A stretch of DNA of 64,000 nucleotides from Tautonia marina. GTDB taxonomy: Bacteria > Planctomycetota > Planctomycetia > Isosphaerales > Isosphaeraceae. The stretch covers positions 124,001 through 188,000 of the forward strand of contig NZ_WEZF01000006.1 in assembly GCF_009177065.1 (NCBI RefSeq). The letters are read 5' to 3'. A program made the position numbers and the translations under genes. The notes beneath the pieces were generated by a model, which did not search any database, had not been told where the DNA came from, and saw only the letters and a list, made by a program, of their open reading frames with translations. Shown piece after piece: positions 18,879-28,210 of this stretch (its first letter is position 1; each line of letters starts with the position of its first letter).

Positions 18879-19115
18879 TGGGATCGGTCCTCCGGATCGA
18901 TTCGGCCGGGAGAGGGGTCGGACCGGGCATGAAGGATCATGATGAGGGGCCAGGGGGATCGATCTTCTGAAGGGGTTGAAATCGGTCAAGCCCGATCGGT
19001 CTCCCTCGGTGGGGTGATCGGACCAAACTGGTCGGCCGATCGGCCCGTGACGTACGATGAATCGGCGTGTTCCGGGTCGGGTGGCCCGCCATCGGAGTCT
19101 TGAAGCGAGGCAGCC

Positions 19116-19931
19116 ATGCCGGGCAGTCGGATCGGACCGTTTGTGGCGATCGACCTGGAAACGACCGGCCTCATTCCGGGCGTTGACCGGATCGTCGAGG
19201 TCGGCGCGGTGCGGTTCGACGCCGAGGGCCAGGTGCAGGATCGGTTCGCCCGGCTCGTTCATCCGGGGCGGCCGATGAGCCCGGCGGCCGAGCGCATCCA
19301 CGGCATCTCCGATGCGATGCTGGCCGACGCCGAGCCGAGGGAGGTGATCTTGCCCGCCTTCTTCGACTGGCTGCTGGGGGATCGGCCGCATCGGGTGCTG
19401 GCTCACCATGCACGGTTCGATGCCGGATTCCTCGGCAATGAGCTGGCGGCGATCGGTCGCTCGATGCCGGGAGTCGAGATCACCGATACGCTGGCCCTGG
19501 CTCGCCATCGCTTGCCGAAGGCCGGAAGCCACCGGCTCGACGCGGTCGCCGAGCTGCTGGGAGTCTCTGCCGGCCCCGCGCACCGGGCATTGGCCGATTG
19601 CGAGCGGGTCAGGGGGCTCTGGGTGGCTCTCGACGGCGAGAAAGGGCCTCACGTTCGCTACCCGATTGCCGACCCGGTTCAGGAGCAACTGATCCCCTGC
19701 GGCTGGGAAGGGCTCTCGGCGGCGATCGCGGCCGGGGATCGGCTGTTGATCCGCTACGAAGGGGGATCGCGAGGCAGCGGGCCGAGAGAAATCACCCCCC
19801 GACGCGTGATCCACAAAGGGGGGGCGGCCTATCTGGTGGCCTTCTGCCATCTGGAACGGTTTGAGAAAGCGTTCCGCCTGGATCGGGTGGTGTCGTTCGA
19901 TCGGATGGATTCGGCAAGGCCGGTCGCCTGA
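19116..19931 (+). CDS. DEDDh exonuclease with C-terminal WYL-like domain
   Basis: Predicted 271-aa protein. Residues ~8-175 form a DnaQ/epsilon-type 3'-5' exonuclease: FVAIDLETTG (Asp, Glu), HARFDAGFL (Asp), and AHRALADCERV with the catalytic His...Asp of the DEDDh class. The C-terminal ~70 residues (LLIRYEGGSRGSGPREITPRRV, YLVAFCHLERFEKAFRLDRV) resemble the WYL ligand-binding domain. The joining of a nuclease to a WYL sensor suggests a DNA-repair or nucleic-acid-sensing role, which is inference. It stands alone on the plus strand. Confidence 0.9.
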   Translation: MPGSRIGPFVAIDLETTGLIPGVDRIVEVGAVRFDAEGQVQDRFARLVHPGRPMSPAAERIHGISDAMLADAEPREVILPAFFDWLLGDRPHRVLAHHARFDAGFLGNELAAIGRSMPGVEITDTLALARHRLPKAGSHRLDAVAELLGVSAGPAHRALADCERVRGLWVALDGEKGPHVRYPIADPVQEQLIPCGWEGLSAAIAAGDRLLIRYEGGSRGSGPREITPRRVIHKGGAAYLVAFCHLERFEKAFRLDRVVSFDRMDSARPVA

Positions 19932-20133
19932 CGCCCGGACAGGCTCGATGGAGGAGCCGCCGAGGGAGGGCGGTCTCAAGCCCGCTTGATGATCCGACTT
20001 CCGGCGGCTAAGGTAGTGAGCTTGGGGCTGCTCCGGCCGATTCCATCGGGAAGGGTCGAGGGGACGGCCCAATCCGGATCGACGGTCGGTCGGCCGACGA
20101 TCGGTGACGTACCGAACTGCTGTCGAGGCTCGC

Positions 20134-20682
20134 ATGACCACCGCCTTTCTCTTGATCTTGCTGGGTGTGTTTGCCCGGCTCAATCCCGAGCATCTCCACA
20201 ACCTGGTGCCGCTGGGGGCCATTGCGCTGTATGCCGGGGCCAGGCTTTCGAAACGCTATGCGTTGGCCGTTCCGCTGGTGATCATGGTGGCGACCGACCT
20301 GGTGATCGACCTGGTCTATTACCCGCAGTTTCGCCGGGGGCCGTTCGATCCGACTCGGCTGGCCGTCTACGGCTCGTACCTGGCAATCGTCTTGCTCGGG
20401 CGGTGGACCAGCCGGGATGCGAAGTTCGCCATGCCGGTCGGGATGGCGGTGGTTGGATCGCTCCTTTTCTTCGTGGTGACGAACTTCGCCGTCTGGGCCT
20501 CGGGCGTTTCGCTTCAGCCGGGCTCGATTGCCGGCCTGATCGCCTGCTACGGCGACGCGGTGCCGTTCTACCGGGCGACCCTCGTGGCCGACCTGTTCGG
20601 CGCGGTCGTGCTGTTCGGGCTCGATGCCGTTCTGCGGCCCGTGATCGAGGCCCGACAGCTTGCCGCCGCCGAGGCCAGGTGA
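20134..20682 (+). CDS. DUF6580-type membrane protein
   Basis: Predicted 182-aa polytopic protein with about five membrane spans. It begins MTTAFLLILLGVFARL, followed by PEHLHNLVPLGAIALYAGA, which matches the DUF6580 family of putative small-molecule transporters. ATG 20134 is favoured because the first span starts at once; an ATG ten codons earlier is possible. No transport substrate is known. Its stop codon overlaps the GTG start of the methanofuran gene by 4 nt, so the two are probably translated together. Confidence 0.82.
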   Translation: MTTAFLLILLGVFARLNPEHLHNLVPLGAIALYAGARLSKRYALAVPLVIMVATDLVIDLVYYPQFRRGPFDPTRLAVYGSYLAIVLLGRWTSRDAKFAMPVGMAVVGSLLFFVVTNFAVWASGVSLQPGSIAGLIACYGDAVPFYRATLVADLFGAVVLFGLDAVLRPVIEARQLAAAEAR

Positions 20683-21425
20683 GCCGAGCCTTGACGACCG
20701 GATCGAGGCCGGGGCCGGGGTTACTCGTCAGCGTGAGGTCGGCGGCCGAGGCGATCGAGGCGGTGCAGGGTGGTGCTTCGGTCGTGGATGTCAAAGAGCC
20801 GGGCCGAGGTCCGCTCGGCTGCGCCGAGGTGAGCGTCTGGCGAGCCGTCCGCGAGGCGGTGTCGCCGGATGTTCCGGTCAGCGTGGCGCTGGGAGAGCTG
20901 CGCGAGTGGGCCGATCGCCCCGTTCCTTCCGTTGGGGCCTTCGAGGGGATTGCCTTTCGAAAGCTTGGGCTCTCGGGGATGGTCGGGCGCGACTGGGAAC
21001 GGATCTGGAACCAGTTTCGGGAGGCGATCGGACCGGGGCCTCCCTGGATCGCCGTGGCCTATCTGGACGCCGATCGGGCGGGAGCGCCGGAGCGGTTTGC
21101 GATTCGAGACGCTGCGGTGACGATACCGGAGTGCGCCGGGATCTTGCTCGACACCTGGGACAAATCTCGACCGGCCGATCTGGCGTCGATCGACCCCCAC
21201 TGGTTCGAACCGATCCGGCAATCCGGGCGGCTGATTGCACTGGCGGGGGGACTCGACGCGGTGGCGATCCGCCGGTTGGGGGCACTTCGTCCCGATTTGT
21301 TCGGGGTCCGGGGGGCGGCCTGTTCCGGAGGGGATCGCGGCGGTTGCATCGAACGGGACCGGGTGCGCAGGCTCGTTGAGGCGAGCAGGAGCTCGGCTGC
21401 CGCTCGTCGGAACACCGTGTCCTGA
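20679..21425 (+). CDS. mfnB: (5-formylfuran-3-yl)methyl phosphate synthase
   Basis: Predicted 248-aa enzyme of the MfnB/DUF556 family, which makes 4-(hydroxymethyl)-2-furancarboxaldehyde phosphate from two glyceraldehyde-3-phosphate molecules for methanofuran. Evidence includes GLLVSVRSAAEAIEAVQGGA, VVDVKEPGRGPLG with the conserved Lys39, WIAVAYLDAD, ILLDTWDKS with the likely Schiff-base Lys, and LIALAGGLD. GTG 20679 overlaps the previous TGA. It lies about 11 kb from the other C1 genes in the window. Its presence implies that this organism makes methanofuran or an analogue. Confidence 0.88.
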   Translation: MSRALTTGSRPGPGLLVSVRSAAEAIEAVQGGASVVDVKEPGRGPLGCAEVSVWRAVREAVSPDVPVSVALGELREWADRPVPSVGAFEGIAFRKLGLSGMVGRDWERIWNQFREAIGPGPPWIAVAYLDADRAGAPERFAIRDAAVTIPECAGILLDTWDKSRPADLASIDPHWFEPIRQSGRLIALAGGLDAVAIRRLGALRPDLFGVRGAACSGGDRGGCIERDRVRRLVEASRSSAAARRNTVS

Positions 21426-21485
21426 CGTCGATGGAACGGGGCGTTGTGCGAAGGGGGGAGGGCGGTTTCTCGGGTAGGAAGTCGG

Positions 21486-21528
21486 CCCCCTCACCCGGCC
21501 TGACGGCCACCGGCGCCCTACGAGGGGG
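21486..21528. terminator. Hairpin between convergent genes
   Basis: A 7-bp perfect inverted repeat, CCCCCTC (21486-21492) and GAGGGGG (21522-21528), with a GGCC/GGCC inner stem between. It lies in the 92-nt gap between mfnB and the minus-strand gene ending at 21518, overlapping the end of that gene. A transcription-termination role is plausible, but a T-tract is absent. Confidence 0.4.
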
Positions 21529-22318
21529 GAGGGGGGTGGATTTCGCCGGACGGATTGTCGGGAAGATCGTCGAGGACGGGCAAGCCGGGCGGATAGGGGC
21601 CGTCGGCAAGGTCGAAGGGGCCGCAGAGGCCTTCGGCGTCGCAGGCGCGGCAGGCGGCGAGGTCGGCGCGGGTGAGGCCGGGATACCAGGTCATCAGTTC
21701 CTCCTCGGTCTTACCGTCGGCGAGCCAGGCAGCGACGTCTTCGACCTCGCGGCGGAGGCGGAGGATCACGGGCCATTGCTCGCTCATGCTGCGAACCAGG
21801 GCGATGTGATTCCGCCAGTTGGCGAAGGCGTCGGCAATTTCCTCGGGAGTTGATTCAGGAGGTGGAGGGAGAGGCGCGGGGGCCGGATCGGCGGGCGGGG
21901 TCGAGGATCGGCGCTGGGAAGCCTTCGTCGATCCTGGCGAGGCGGCGGCCTGCTGCTCCAGGTGGCGTCGAAGATCCTTGCAGGCGTTGCGGTAGTTCCG
22001 TTCGGCGAGGCTCTGGAACCGGCACCAGTCGAGGCCGGGCAGGGTGTCGCTGGGTTCCAATCGGGCTGCTCGGCGGAGCCGCTCGACGGCGATGACGACC
22101 ATCTCGGCTTGAAGCCGGGCGGGGACGTCGCTCGGGTCGAACTGGGCAAGCCACGATTGGATCAGGGCGTTGAACTGCTGCTCGTCGACCCCCCGAAGCA
22201 GCACGAGCCCCATCGGGACCGGAGCCGGGGGAGCGTCGGCGGAAGTCGGGGGCGAGGTCGGGGTCGGCGAAGGCTCGGGAGACGGGTCGGAGGGAGGCAC
22301 GAAGTGAGGCGTATTCAT
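21518..22318 (-). CDS. Hypothetical protein with DUF433-like C-terminal motif
   Basis: Predicted 266-aa protein. ATG 22318 starts MNTPHFVPPSDPSPEPS, then a Pro-rich stretch. Residues ~45-140 are helical (QQFNALIQSWLAQF, RNYRNACKDLRRHLEQ). The C-terminus has VEDVAAWLADGKTEEELMTW and YPGLTRADLAACRACD, which fits the DUF433/antitoxin-like helix-turn-helix. No toxin gene is next to it, so it is not called as a toxin-antitoxin system. No clear ribosome-binding site was seen. Function unknown. Confidence 0.7.
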   Translation of the reverse strand: MNTPHFVPPSDPSPEPSPTPTSPPTSADAPPAPVPMGLVLLRGVDEQQFNALIQSWLAQFDPSDVPARLQAEMVVIAVERLRRAARLEPSDTLPGLDWCRFQSLAERNYRNACKDLRRHLEQQAAASPGSTKASQRRSSTPPADPAPAPLPPPPESTPEEIADAFANWRNHIALVRSMSEQWPVILRLRREVEDVAAWLADGKTEEELMTWYPGLTRADLAACRACDAEGLCGPFDLADGPYPPGLPVLDDLPDNPSGEIHPPPPS

Positions 22319-22788
22319 CGGGGAGCACTCAGGCCGCCTGGGCCGGTCGGACGTCGCGAGGTCGGGCGAGGAATCAAAGAGTGCTCGTCGAGCCCGAGGC
22401 GTGCCGCTTCCGGTCGGCCGGTGGTCCTTCTCTCTCTCGATCCGGTCCACAACGCCGGATCGAGGGAGCGCTCCGCGAGGAAGTGGGCGGGAGATTCGCC
22501 CCACAACCTTCTCTATTACTCTCGTGAGATTGACGCGGTGTAGTCACTTTTTTCGGAAGAATTTCCAAGATCGGCTTTGATGGGTGTGCGAGCAGGAGGC
22601 CTGGCGCGTCGCTCGTGTCGGCGGGGCGTCGTCTTGTCGAGGACACACTCGGCCCAGGGGGTTCCTTCGGAACGTTGCCATCGTGGGGGGGCAAGGGCCG
22701 ACTTGTCCGGGGGGACACCCGGGGCGTAGGCTGGGAAGGGCCGCGGGCCGGTGATTGCCGATCTCGGCTCTAACACACGCAGGGGAGA
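22319..22788. other. Intergenic region, no gene seen
   Basis: 470 bases between divergent genes. Short ORFs here have no family resemblance. An AT-richer stretch near 22505-22570 (containing TTTTTTCGGAAGAA) could hold promoters for either neighbour, but no clear -35/-10 pair was found. Confidence 0.5.
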
Positions 22789-23586
22789 ATGTCCGCGATG
22801 CTGATGGGCCGTCCCGATTCGACGCCGTATGACCTGAGATTCCGATTGCTCGGCGTCCCGATCCGGATTCACCCGGCGTTCTGGATCGTCGGCTTGATGC
22901 TTGGGTTCGATCAGGCCGACCCGAAGCGGACCCTGGTCTGGGTGGCGGTCCTGTTCGTGTCGATCCTCTGGCACGAGATGGGGCACGCGATGGCGGCCGT
23001 CTGGAACGGCTTGCGGCCGAGTGTGGTGCTTTACTGGATGGGGGGGCTCTGCTTCAGCGAACGCGACCGGCTGGGAATCGGGGGGAACATCGCGGTGATC
23101 CTCGGCGGGCCAGGGGCGGGGTTCGTGCTGGGAATCCTGACGGTCTTGGTCGGCGCGGGGGTCGGAGGGCTGACCCTGGAAGACAACCTGGCGCTGTTCG
23201 GCCTGGGGTCGGGCAGTATCAGGGAAGCGATCTCCAAGTTCAATGATCCCTACGTGTTCAGTTTTTATTACAGTATGTTGTTTTTCAACTTCGGCTGGAC
23301 GTTGGTGAACCTGTTGCCGGTCTGGAGTCTGGACGGGGGGCAGTTTCTGGCGCAGGTGTTGACGAGTCGGCACCCGTATCGAGGAATGCAGCAAACCTAC
23401 ACGGTGGGCATGATCACGGCCGGAGCGGTGGCGCTTTGGGCGTTTTCGGCCGAGCAGACGTTTCTGGCGATCTTCTTCGCCCTGTTCGCGTTCTCGAATT
23501 ACCAGGGGCGGCGCGCCTTGCAGCACCAGGGGGGATATGGTTCGTTTGACATGGATCGAGGCGACTGGTGGACCCGGGGGCGGTGA
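22789..23586 (+). CDS. M50-family (site-2-protease-like) intramembrane peptidase
   Basis: Predicted 265-aa membrane metalloprotease. The zinc motif HEMGH is at residues 62-66 in a hydrophobic helix (VSILWHEMGHAMAAVW). The third ligand region is NLLPVWSLDGGQFLAQ near residue 180. There are about six hydrophobic spans and no PDZ or CBS domain, as in the smaller rhomboid-independent S2P group. ATG 22789, 22798 and 22804 are in frame; the middle one has better spacing from GGGGAGA. The substrate is unknown. It overlaps the next gene start as GTGA. Confidence 0.92.
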   Translation: MSAMLMGRPDSTPYDLRFRLLGVPIRIHPAFWIVGLMLGFDQADPKRTLVWVAVLFVSILWHEMGHAMAAVWNGLRPSVVLYWMGGLCFSERDRLGIGGNIAVILGGPGAGFVLGILTVLVGAGVGGLTLEDNLALFGLGSGSIREAISKFNDPYVFSFYYSMLFFNFGWTLVNLLPVWSLDGGQFLAQVLTSRHPYRGMQQTYTVGMITAGAVALWAFSAEQTFLAIFFALFAFSNYQGRRALQHQGGYGSFDMDRGDWWTRGR

Positions 23587-23918
23587 CGGTTGTCATGGGA
23601 TGGTGGTTGATCGGAGGCTTGGGTGCCGTCGGAATGCTGGCGGCCGTCGTCTGGCTGGCGAGGACCGGGAGGCTCGGCGGGGGGGATTTTGTCATCCGGT
23701 TGGGGCCGGGGAGCCGGGTTCAGGTGACGGGAAAAATTCCTCGGTCGAAGGTGCCGGGGATTGCCGGGTTTTTCCAAGACCAGCCGGGAGAGATGCCACG
23801 GGGGAGGATTGTGGGGACGTTTGGGCCAGGCGGGACGCCTCGGCTCTGGTTCTCGGCGACGATCGCCCCGGCGCTGCGGCAACGAGCCCGGAATTTCCTG
23901 ATTGAACACCTGCGCTGA
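23583..23918 (+). CDS. DUF3634-like single-span membrane protein
   Basis: Predicted 111-aa protein. It has one N-terminal transmembrane helix (WWLIGGLGAVGMLAAVVWLA), then a soluble part with DFVIRLGPGSRVQVTGKIPR and RQRARNFLIEHLR. The strand-rich core with a G-K-I/V-P pattern resembles DUF3634, whose role is unknown. GTG 23583 overlaps the stop of the M50 peptidase gene, so co-translation is likely; ATG 23595 is an alternative start. Confidence 0.7.
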   Translation: MTVVMGWWLIGGLGAVGMLAAVVWLARTGRLGGGDFVIRLGPGSRVQVTGKIPRSKVPGIAGFFQDQPGEMPRGRIVGTFGPGGTPRLWFSATIAPALRQRARNFLIEHLR

Positions 23919-24019
23919 ACCGTCGCGCCCTTCCAATCGCGGGCCGATTATTCGAGAATCGACCGTCTTGAGCCTGCGCCTTTGATCTCGGCGCGCCGAA
24001 TGTTGAAAGTATTGCGACG

Positions 24020-26533
24020 ATGAGCAAACGCAAGTCGAAGTCGACCGCCAAAGCCGAAGCGAGCCCAACTCCCGAGGAATCTCCGACTCAGGGGCGCGAT
24101 CTGGTCCTGTCGGAACTGGAGGAGCAGGGGCCGCCGTTGCCGAACCGGCTACCGATCTTGCCGCTGCGCGCGGATGTGGTGTTTCCGCAAACCGTGGTGC
24201 CTCTGGTCGTCAACCGTCCGGCCGGGATGAAACTGATTGACGAGGTGCATGGTTCGACCGGCGATCGCCTGATCGGGCTGGCGACCCAGCGCTCTCCGGA
24301 CGTTGAGGAACCGACGCTCGACGACCTGTACGACACGATTTGCGTCGGGTCGATCCTGAAGATGCTGAAGTTCCCGGACGGTTCGACCCGGATCGTCTGC
24401 CAGGGACTCGGCCGCGCCCGATTGACCCAGATCGACCGCTCCGAGCCGTTTCTGGTGGGGCAGGTCGAGCCGCTGGAGGAGGCGGTTGAGGAAGGGGAAG
24501 AACTGGATGCCCTGGTTCATCTGGTCAACGGCCTGTTCAACCGCCTGAGCGACAACGTTCCCGAGGAACTTCAGGTCGCGGCCATGAACACCCGAGACCC
24601 GGCGCGGCTGGCCGACCTGCTGGGGTCGAGCCTGCCGTTCTCGGTCGAGGAAAAGCTGGAGATGCTGGCCGAGCTGGACGTGAAGTCCCGCCTGATGCTG
24701 CTGGGCCAGTACCTGACGCGGCACCTGAACGTGATGGAACTGTCGACCAAGATCCAGGCTCAGGTCGGCTCGGAAATCACCAGGGCGCAGCGCGAGCATT
24801 TCCTCCGTCAGCAACTGAAGGCGATTCAGGAAGAACTGGGGGAGATGGAACCCGAGGCCGCCGAGGCCCGCGAGCTGGAACGGAAGATCCGCCGCGCGAA
24901 GCTGCCGCCCGAGGCCCGCGCCGAGGCCCGACGCGAGATCGACCGCCTGGCCGGAATGCACCCCAGCTCGGCCGAATACTCGATCGTGCGCACCTATGTT
25001 GATTGGCTCGCAAGCCTTCCCTGGGCGAAGGCGAGCAAGGACCACCTCGACCTGAAGCACGCCCGAACCGTGCTCGACGAGGATCACTTCGACCTGGAAA
25101 AGATCAAGGAACGGATTCTCGAATACCTCGCCGTGCGGAAGCTGAAGAAGGACATGAAGGGGCCGATCCTCTGCTTCGTCGGTCCTCCGGGGACGGGGAA
25201 GACGAGCCTCGGCCGTTCGATCGCTCGGGCGATGGGGCGGGAGTTCGTGCGGATCAGCCTCGGCGGCGTGCACGACGAGGCGGAGATCCGGGGGCACCGG
25301 CGCACCTACGTTGCCGCCATGCCGGGGCGGATCATCCAGGGGTTGCGCAAGGCGGGTACGAATAATCCGGTGTTCATGCTGGATGAGGTTGATAAGCTCG
25401 GCGCCGATTTCCGAGGGGACCCGTCGGCCGCCTTGCTCGAAGTGCTCGACCCGGAACAGAACGCGACCTTCCGAGACAACTACCTCGACATCGACTTCGA
25501 TCTGTCGCGGATCATGTTCATCGCCACGGCGAACATGCTGGAGACGATTCCCGGCCCGTTGCTTGATCGCATGGAAGTGCTGGAACTGCCCGGCTACGCC
25601 GAGGAGGAGAAGATCCTCATCGCCCAGCGCTTTCTGATCCCGAAGCAACTGGAAAGCCACGGGCTGACGGCGAAGCAACTGGTGATCGGTGACGACGCCG
25701 TCCGCCGCGTGATTGCCGATTACACCCGAGAGGCGGGCCTGCGGAACCTGGAACGGGAGCTGGCCGCGATCTGCCGGAAGGTGGCCCGAAAACGCGCTGA
25801 AGGGTTGAAGACGAGTACGAGCGTCGGGGCCGACGATGTGCCGACCTACCTCGGCCCGCCGAAGCACTTCCGCGAGGTGGCCGCGCGCACCGGAGTGCCC
25901 GGTGTTGCCACCGGCCTGGCCTGGACCCCGACCGGCGGTGAGATTCTGTTCATCGAGGCCAGCGGCATGCCCGGCAAAGGGTCGTTTACCCTGACCGGCT
26001 TGCTGGGTGAGTCGATGAAAGAAAGTGCTCATGCGGCGATGAGCTACTTGAAGTCGCACACGAAGGCGCTCGGGATTGATCCGGCTCGTTTCGCAAAGAC
26101 GGATATTCATATCCACGTGCCTGCTGGGGCCGTGCCCAAGGATGGCCCCTCGGCCGGCGTGGCGATTGCCGCGGCGTTGATCAGCCTCTTCCGCGACGAG
26201 CCGATTCGGCGCGATCTGGCAATGACCGGCGAGCTGACTCTGACTGGCCGGGTCTTGCCGGTGGGTGGTGTGAAGGAAAAGGTGCTCGGCGCTCGGCGAG
26301 CAGGAATTAAAACGGTCTTGATTCCTCGATACAACGAGAAGGACCTGATTGATCTGTCCGAGGAGGTTCGCAGCGACCTGACCTTCCGGAGCGTTGAATC
26401 GCTGGATGACGTGGTGACCGCCTTGTTTGCCGAGGCAGAGCCGAACGCGACCGGGAAGAAGTCCGGTCCCTCCAAATCGTCGGCCAAGCCCCGATCGAAA
26501 GGCTCTGGCCCGTCGCGCCGAGCGAGTCGCTGA
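24020..26533 (+). CDS. lon: ATP-dependent Lon protease
   Basis: Predicted 837-aa cytoplasmic AAA+ serine protease for quality control and regulated proteolysis. The N-terminal substrate domain (LPILPLRADVVFPQTVVPL) spans about residues 40-240. Walker A GPPGTGKT is near residue 388 and Walker B VFMLDEVDK follows. The proteolytic domain has catalytic Ser711 in KDGPSAGVA and a Lys in GGVKEKVLGA. Length is normal for Lon. A Lys/Ser/Gly-rich tail and a short Lys/Ser-rich head flank the domains. No CIRCE-type operator was found in the 100 nt upstream. Confidence 0.98.
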   Translation: MSKRKSKSTAKAEASPTPEESPTQGRDLVLSELEEQGPPLPNRLPILPLRADVVFPQTVVPLVVNRPAGMKLIDEVHGSTGDRLIGLATQRSPDVEEPTLDDLYDTICVGSILKMLKFPDGSTRIVCQGLGRARLTQIDRSEPFLVGQVEPLEEAVEEGEELDALVHLVNGLFNRLSDNVPEELQVAAMNTRDPARLADLLGSSLPFSVEEKLEMLAELDVKSRLMLLGQYLTRHLNVMELSTKIQAQVGSEITRAQREHFLRQQLKAIQEELGEMEPEAAEARELERKIRRAKLPPEARAEARREIDRLAGMHPSSAEYSIVRTYVDWLASLPWAKASKDHLDLKHARTVLDEDHFDLEKIKERILEYLAVRKLKKDMKGPILCFVGPPGTGKTSLGRSIARAMGREFVRISLGGVHDEAEIRGHRRTYVAAMPGRIIQGLRKAGTNNPVFMLDEVDKLGADFRGDPSAALLEVLDPEQNATFRDNYLDIDFDLSRIMFIATANMLETIPGPLLDRMEVLELPGYAEEEKILIAQRFLIPKQLESHGLTAKQLVIGDDAVRRVIADYTREAGLRNLERELAAICRKVARKRAEGLKTSTSVGADDVPTYLGPPKHFREVAARTGVPGVATGLAWTPTGGEILFIEASGMPGKGSFTLTGLLGESMKESAHAAMSYLKSHTKALGIDPARFAKTDIHIHVPAGAVPKDGPSAGVAIAAALISLFRDEPIRRDLAMTGELTLTGRVLPVGGVKEKVLGARRAGIKTVLIPRYNEKDLIDLSEEVRSDLTFRSVESLDDVVTALFAEAEPNATGKKSGPSKSSAKPRSKGSGPSRRASR

Positions 26534-26570
26534 GGAGAGGAGTCTCACCACCAGGCGAGGACGGCGGGCG

Positions 26571-27041
26571 ATGGAGAACGAGCCTTCGATCGGTGTGGCC
26601 AGCACGGTCCTGGCGGTTGTGGTGATCGGCATCGCCTTTTTGCTCACCTGGCGTCAGCGGTTGGAATCGCGTCGGCCTCGGAATCTCAGTGACGAGGCCG
26701 ACGCCCGCTACTTTGCGCGGCAAGACCGCCGACGATACCGAGGGGCCGTGTTGCTGGCGCTCCTCGGTTTGGGGATCGGGGTGGGAGGCAACATCGACAT
26801 TCGGGCGGGGCAGTCGGAGCGGATCGCCTTCGTCGTGGTGTGGATCGTCGTGTTGCTGCTCGTCTTGCAGACGCTCTTGCTGGCGTTTCTCGACTTATGG
26901 TCCACGCGACGCTATGCCGATCGGCAGCGTCGCAAACTCGCCGAGGAACGCCGGCAGACCCTCGAACGAGAGATCGAGGTGGTCAAACAAACGTTTCGCC
27001 GTTCCCGGACGCAAGAGAACGGGAAGCACGAACGACCGTGA
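26571..27041 (+). CDS. Hypothetical membrane protein
   Basis: Predicted 156-aa protein with three hydrophobic segments (about residues 9-26, 57-75 and 86-108) and a charged C-terminal helix, RRYADRQRRKLAEERRQTLE, likely a cytoplasmic coiled coil. ATG 26571 begins MENEPSIGV. It follows lon by 37 nt in the same direction and could be transcribed with it. I recognise no family. Confidence 0.72.
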   Translation: MENEPSIGVASTVLAVVVIGIAFLLTWRQRLESRRPRNLSDEADARYFARQDRRRYRGAVLLALLGLGIGVGGNIDIRAGQSERIAFVVVWIVVLLLVLQTLLLAFLDLWSTRRYADRQRRKLAEERRQTLEREIEVVKQTFRRSRTQENGKHERP

Positions 27042-27162
27042 GGAGAGGGAGGTGGGCGTGTGGGGGGAGCTTTGGTTCCCTCGCGCCGGGACCGGCATCG
27101 GTTGCGTGCTTCGACCACCGGTCCGACGGAGGCAGGTTTCTCGATGCGAGCTGACGGCGTGG

Positions 27163-27498
27163 TCAGTACGTCAGGGCGATGAGGGCCAGAATCAGGGCGA
27201 TGAAGTTCAGCACGGCTCCCACCGGCACCGCAACCGGGCAGATCAGGCTTCGAAGATAGGCCGCGAGCCAGCCCACCAACGCGATGCCAAGGCCGATCAA
27301 GGCCGGGCTCATGGGGGGAACCCAGCCCGCGGCGGCCTGGCCAATCTCGCCGAGATTCTGGGCATAAATTCGACTGGCCTGGAGCAGGACCAGATCGAAC
27401 CCGTAGATCACCACCAGGATGATCCCCAGAATCGAGGACGTCTGGCCCAGAATCCAGGAAATGTAACTGATTCGCGTTGCAGGATCGGGTTCATTCAT
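27163..27498 (-). CDS. Small hypothetical membrane protein
   Basis: Predicted 111-aa protein with about three membrane spans, the last formed by PVGAVLNFIALILALIALTY at the C-terminus. ATG 27498 has GGAG about 8 nt upstream, better than an ATG four codons earlier. It converges on the preceding membrane-protein gene. Function unknown. Confidence 0.68.
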   Translation of the reverse strand: MNEPDPATRISYISWILGQTSSILGIILVVIYGFDLVLLQASRIYAQNLGEIGQAAAGWVPPMSPALIGLGIALVGWLAAYLRSLICPVAVPVGAVLNFIALILALIALTY

Positions 27499-28210
27499 GA
27501 TTGGCTCCATCCCCGGCGTCGTTTCGGGTGTTGTGTTCCAGTGATCGTTTCGTGGTGTGGTTCGGAGCGGTCTACCGAGCGGCCGGCCGGTCGAGCGAGA
27601 ACGATTCTCTCCGCGATGCTGTTCGTCTGTCGGGCTCGATTGTGGTGGAAAATCGCGTTGAAAACGCAGGAGCCATCAATGGAGCTGCGCGTGGGTCTTA
27701 GAACTCGTCCGTGGTTGCGATCGAGCCAAGGCGCTGGCTGGTCGAAGCAGACGCGGCTGGTCGGCCGGATCATTCGAAAGCCTGCGTCACCGATGTCAGA
27801 AGGCAAGTGCGTTCAGGAGCCGTCGCGTCCCTGGCCTGTCAGGTCAGGATGACCGCATTTCGATTGTCGCATTGGAAGCCCAACCGGTGCCAGTGGGCCT
27901 TGAGGCAATCCGGTGATCGGTCGGCCTCATCGGAGACCCGGCGTTCGCCGGAACCGATTGAGGAGCGATCTGCGGACATCACCTCCCGTCGGACGACGTC
28001 CTTATCTGAAACTGAGATTTGCAGGGATGAGAATAAAGTTCGACACTCGGAAGAGCGAATCATCCTTCTTTATTGGATTGGAAAAAAGGTGCTTGCGATC
28101 GCATCGATCACAGGGTAAAACCCTTAATGCTGAACTCCTCTGCAATTCTCAAGTGATTCACTTCTCGCCTTGACGCTTCTGTTCGGGGCGATTTGAGCGA
28201 CGTAATCGGC
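27499..28210. other. Intergenic region, no supported gene
   Basis: About 700 bases with no gene I can support. ORFs up to 135 codons exist but show no domain and no ribosome-binding site. The right part (about 27960-28190) is lower in GC than its surroundings and includes a small hairpin, AGGGT-AAA-ACCCT. It may carry the promoter of the downstream secreted protein. Confidence 0.5.

Noticed and set aside
21518-22318. Toxin-antitoxin system with DUF433 antitoxin
   Set aside because: No PIN or other toxin gene lies beside it, and the protein is much longer than DUF433 antitoxins.
23919-24019. CIRCE or other heat-shock operator before lon
   Set aside because: No TTAGCACTC-type inverted repeat found in the leader.
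24149-26647. 832-codon ORF opposite lon
   Set aside because: Long antisense frame is a by-product of the GC-rich codon bias of lon; no motif.
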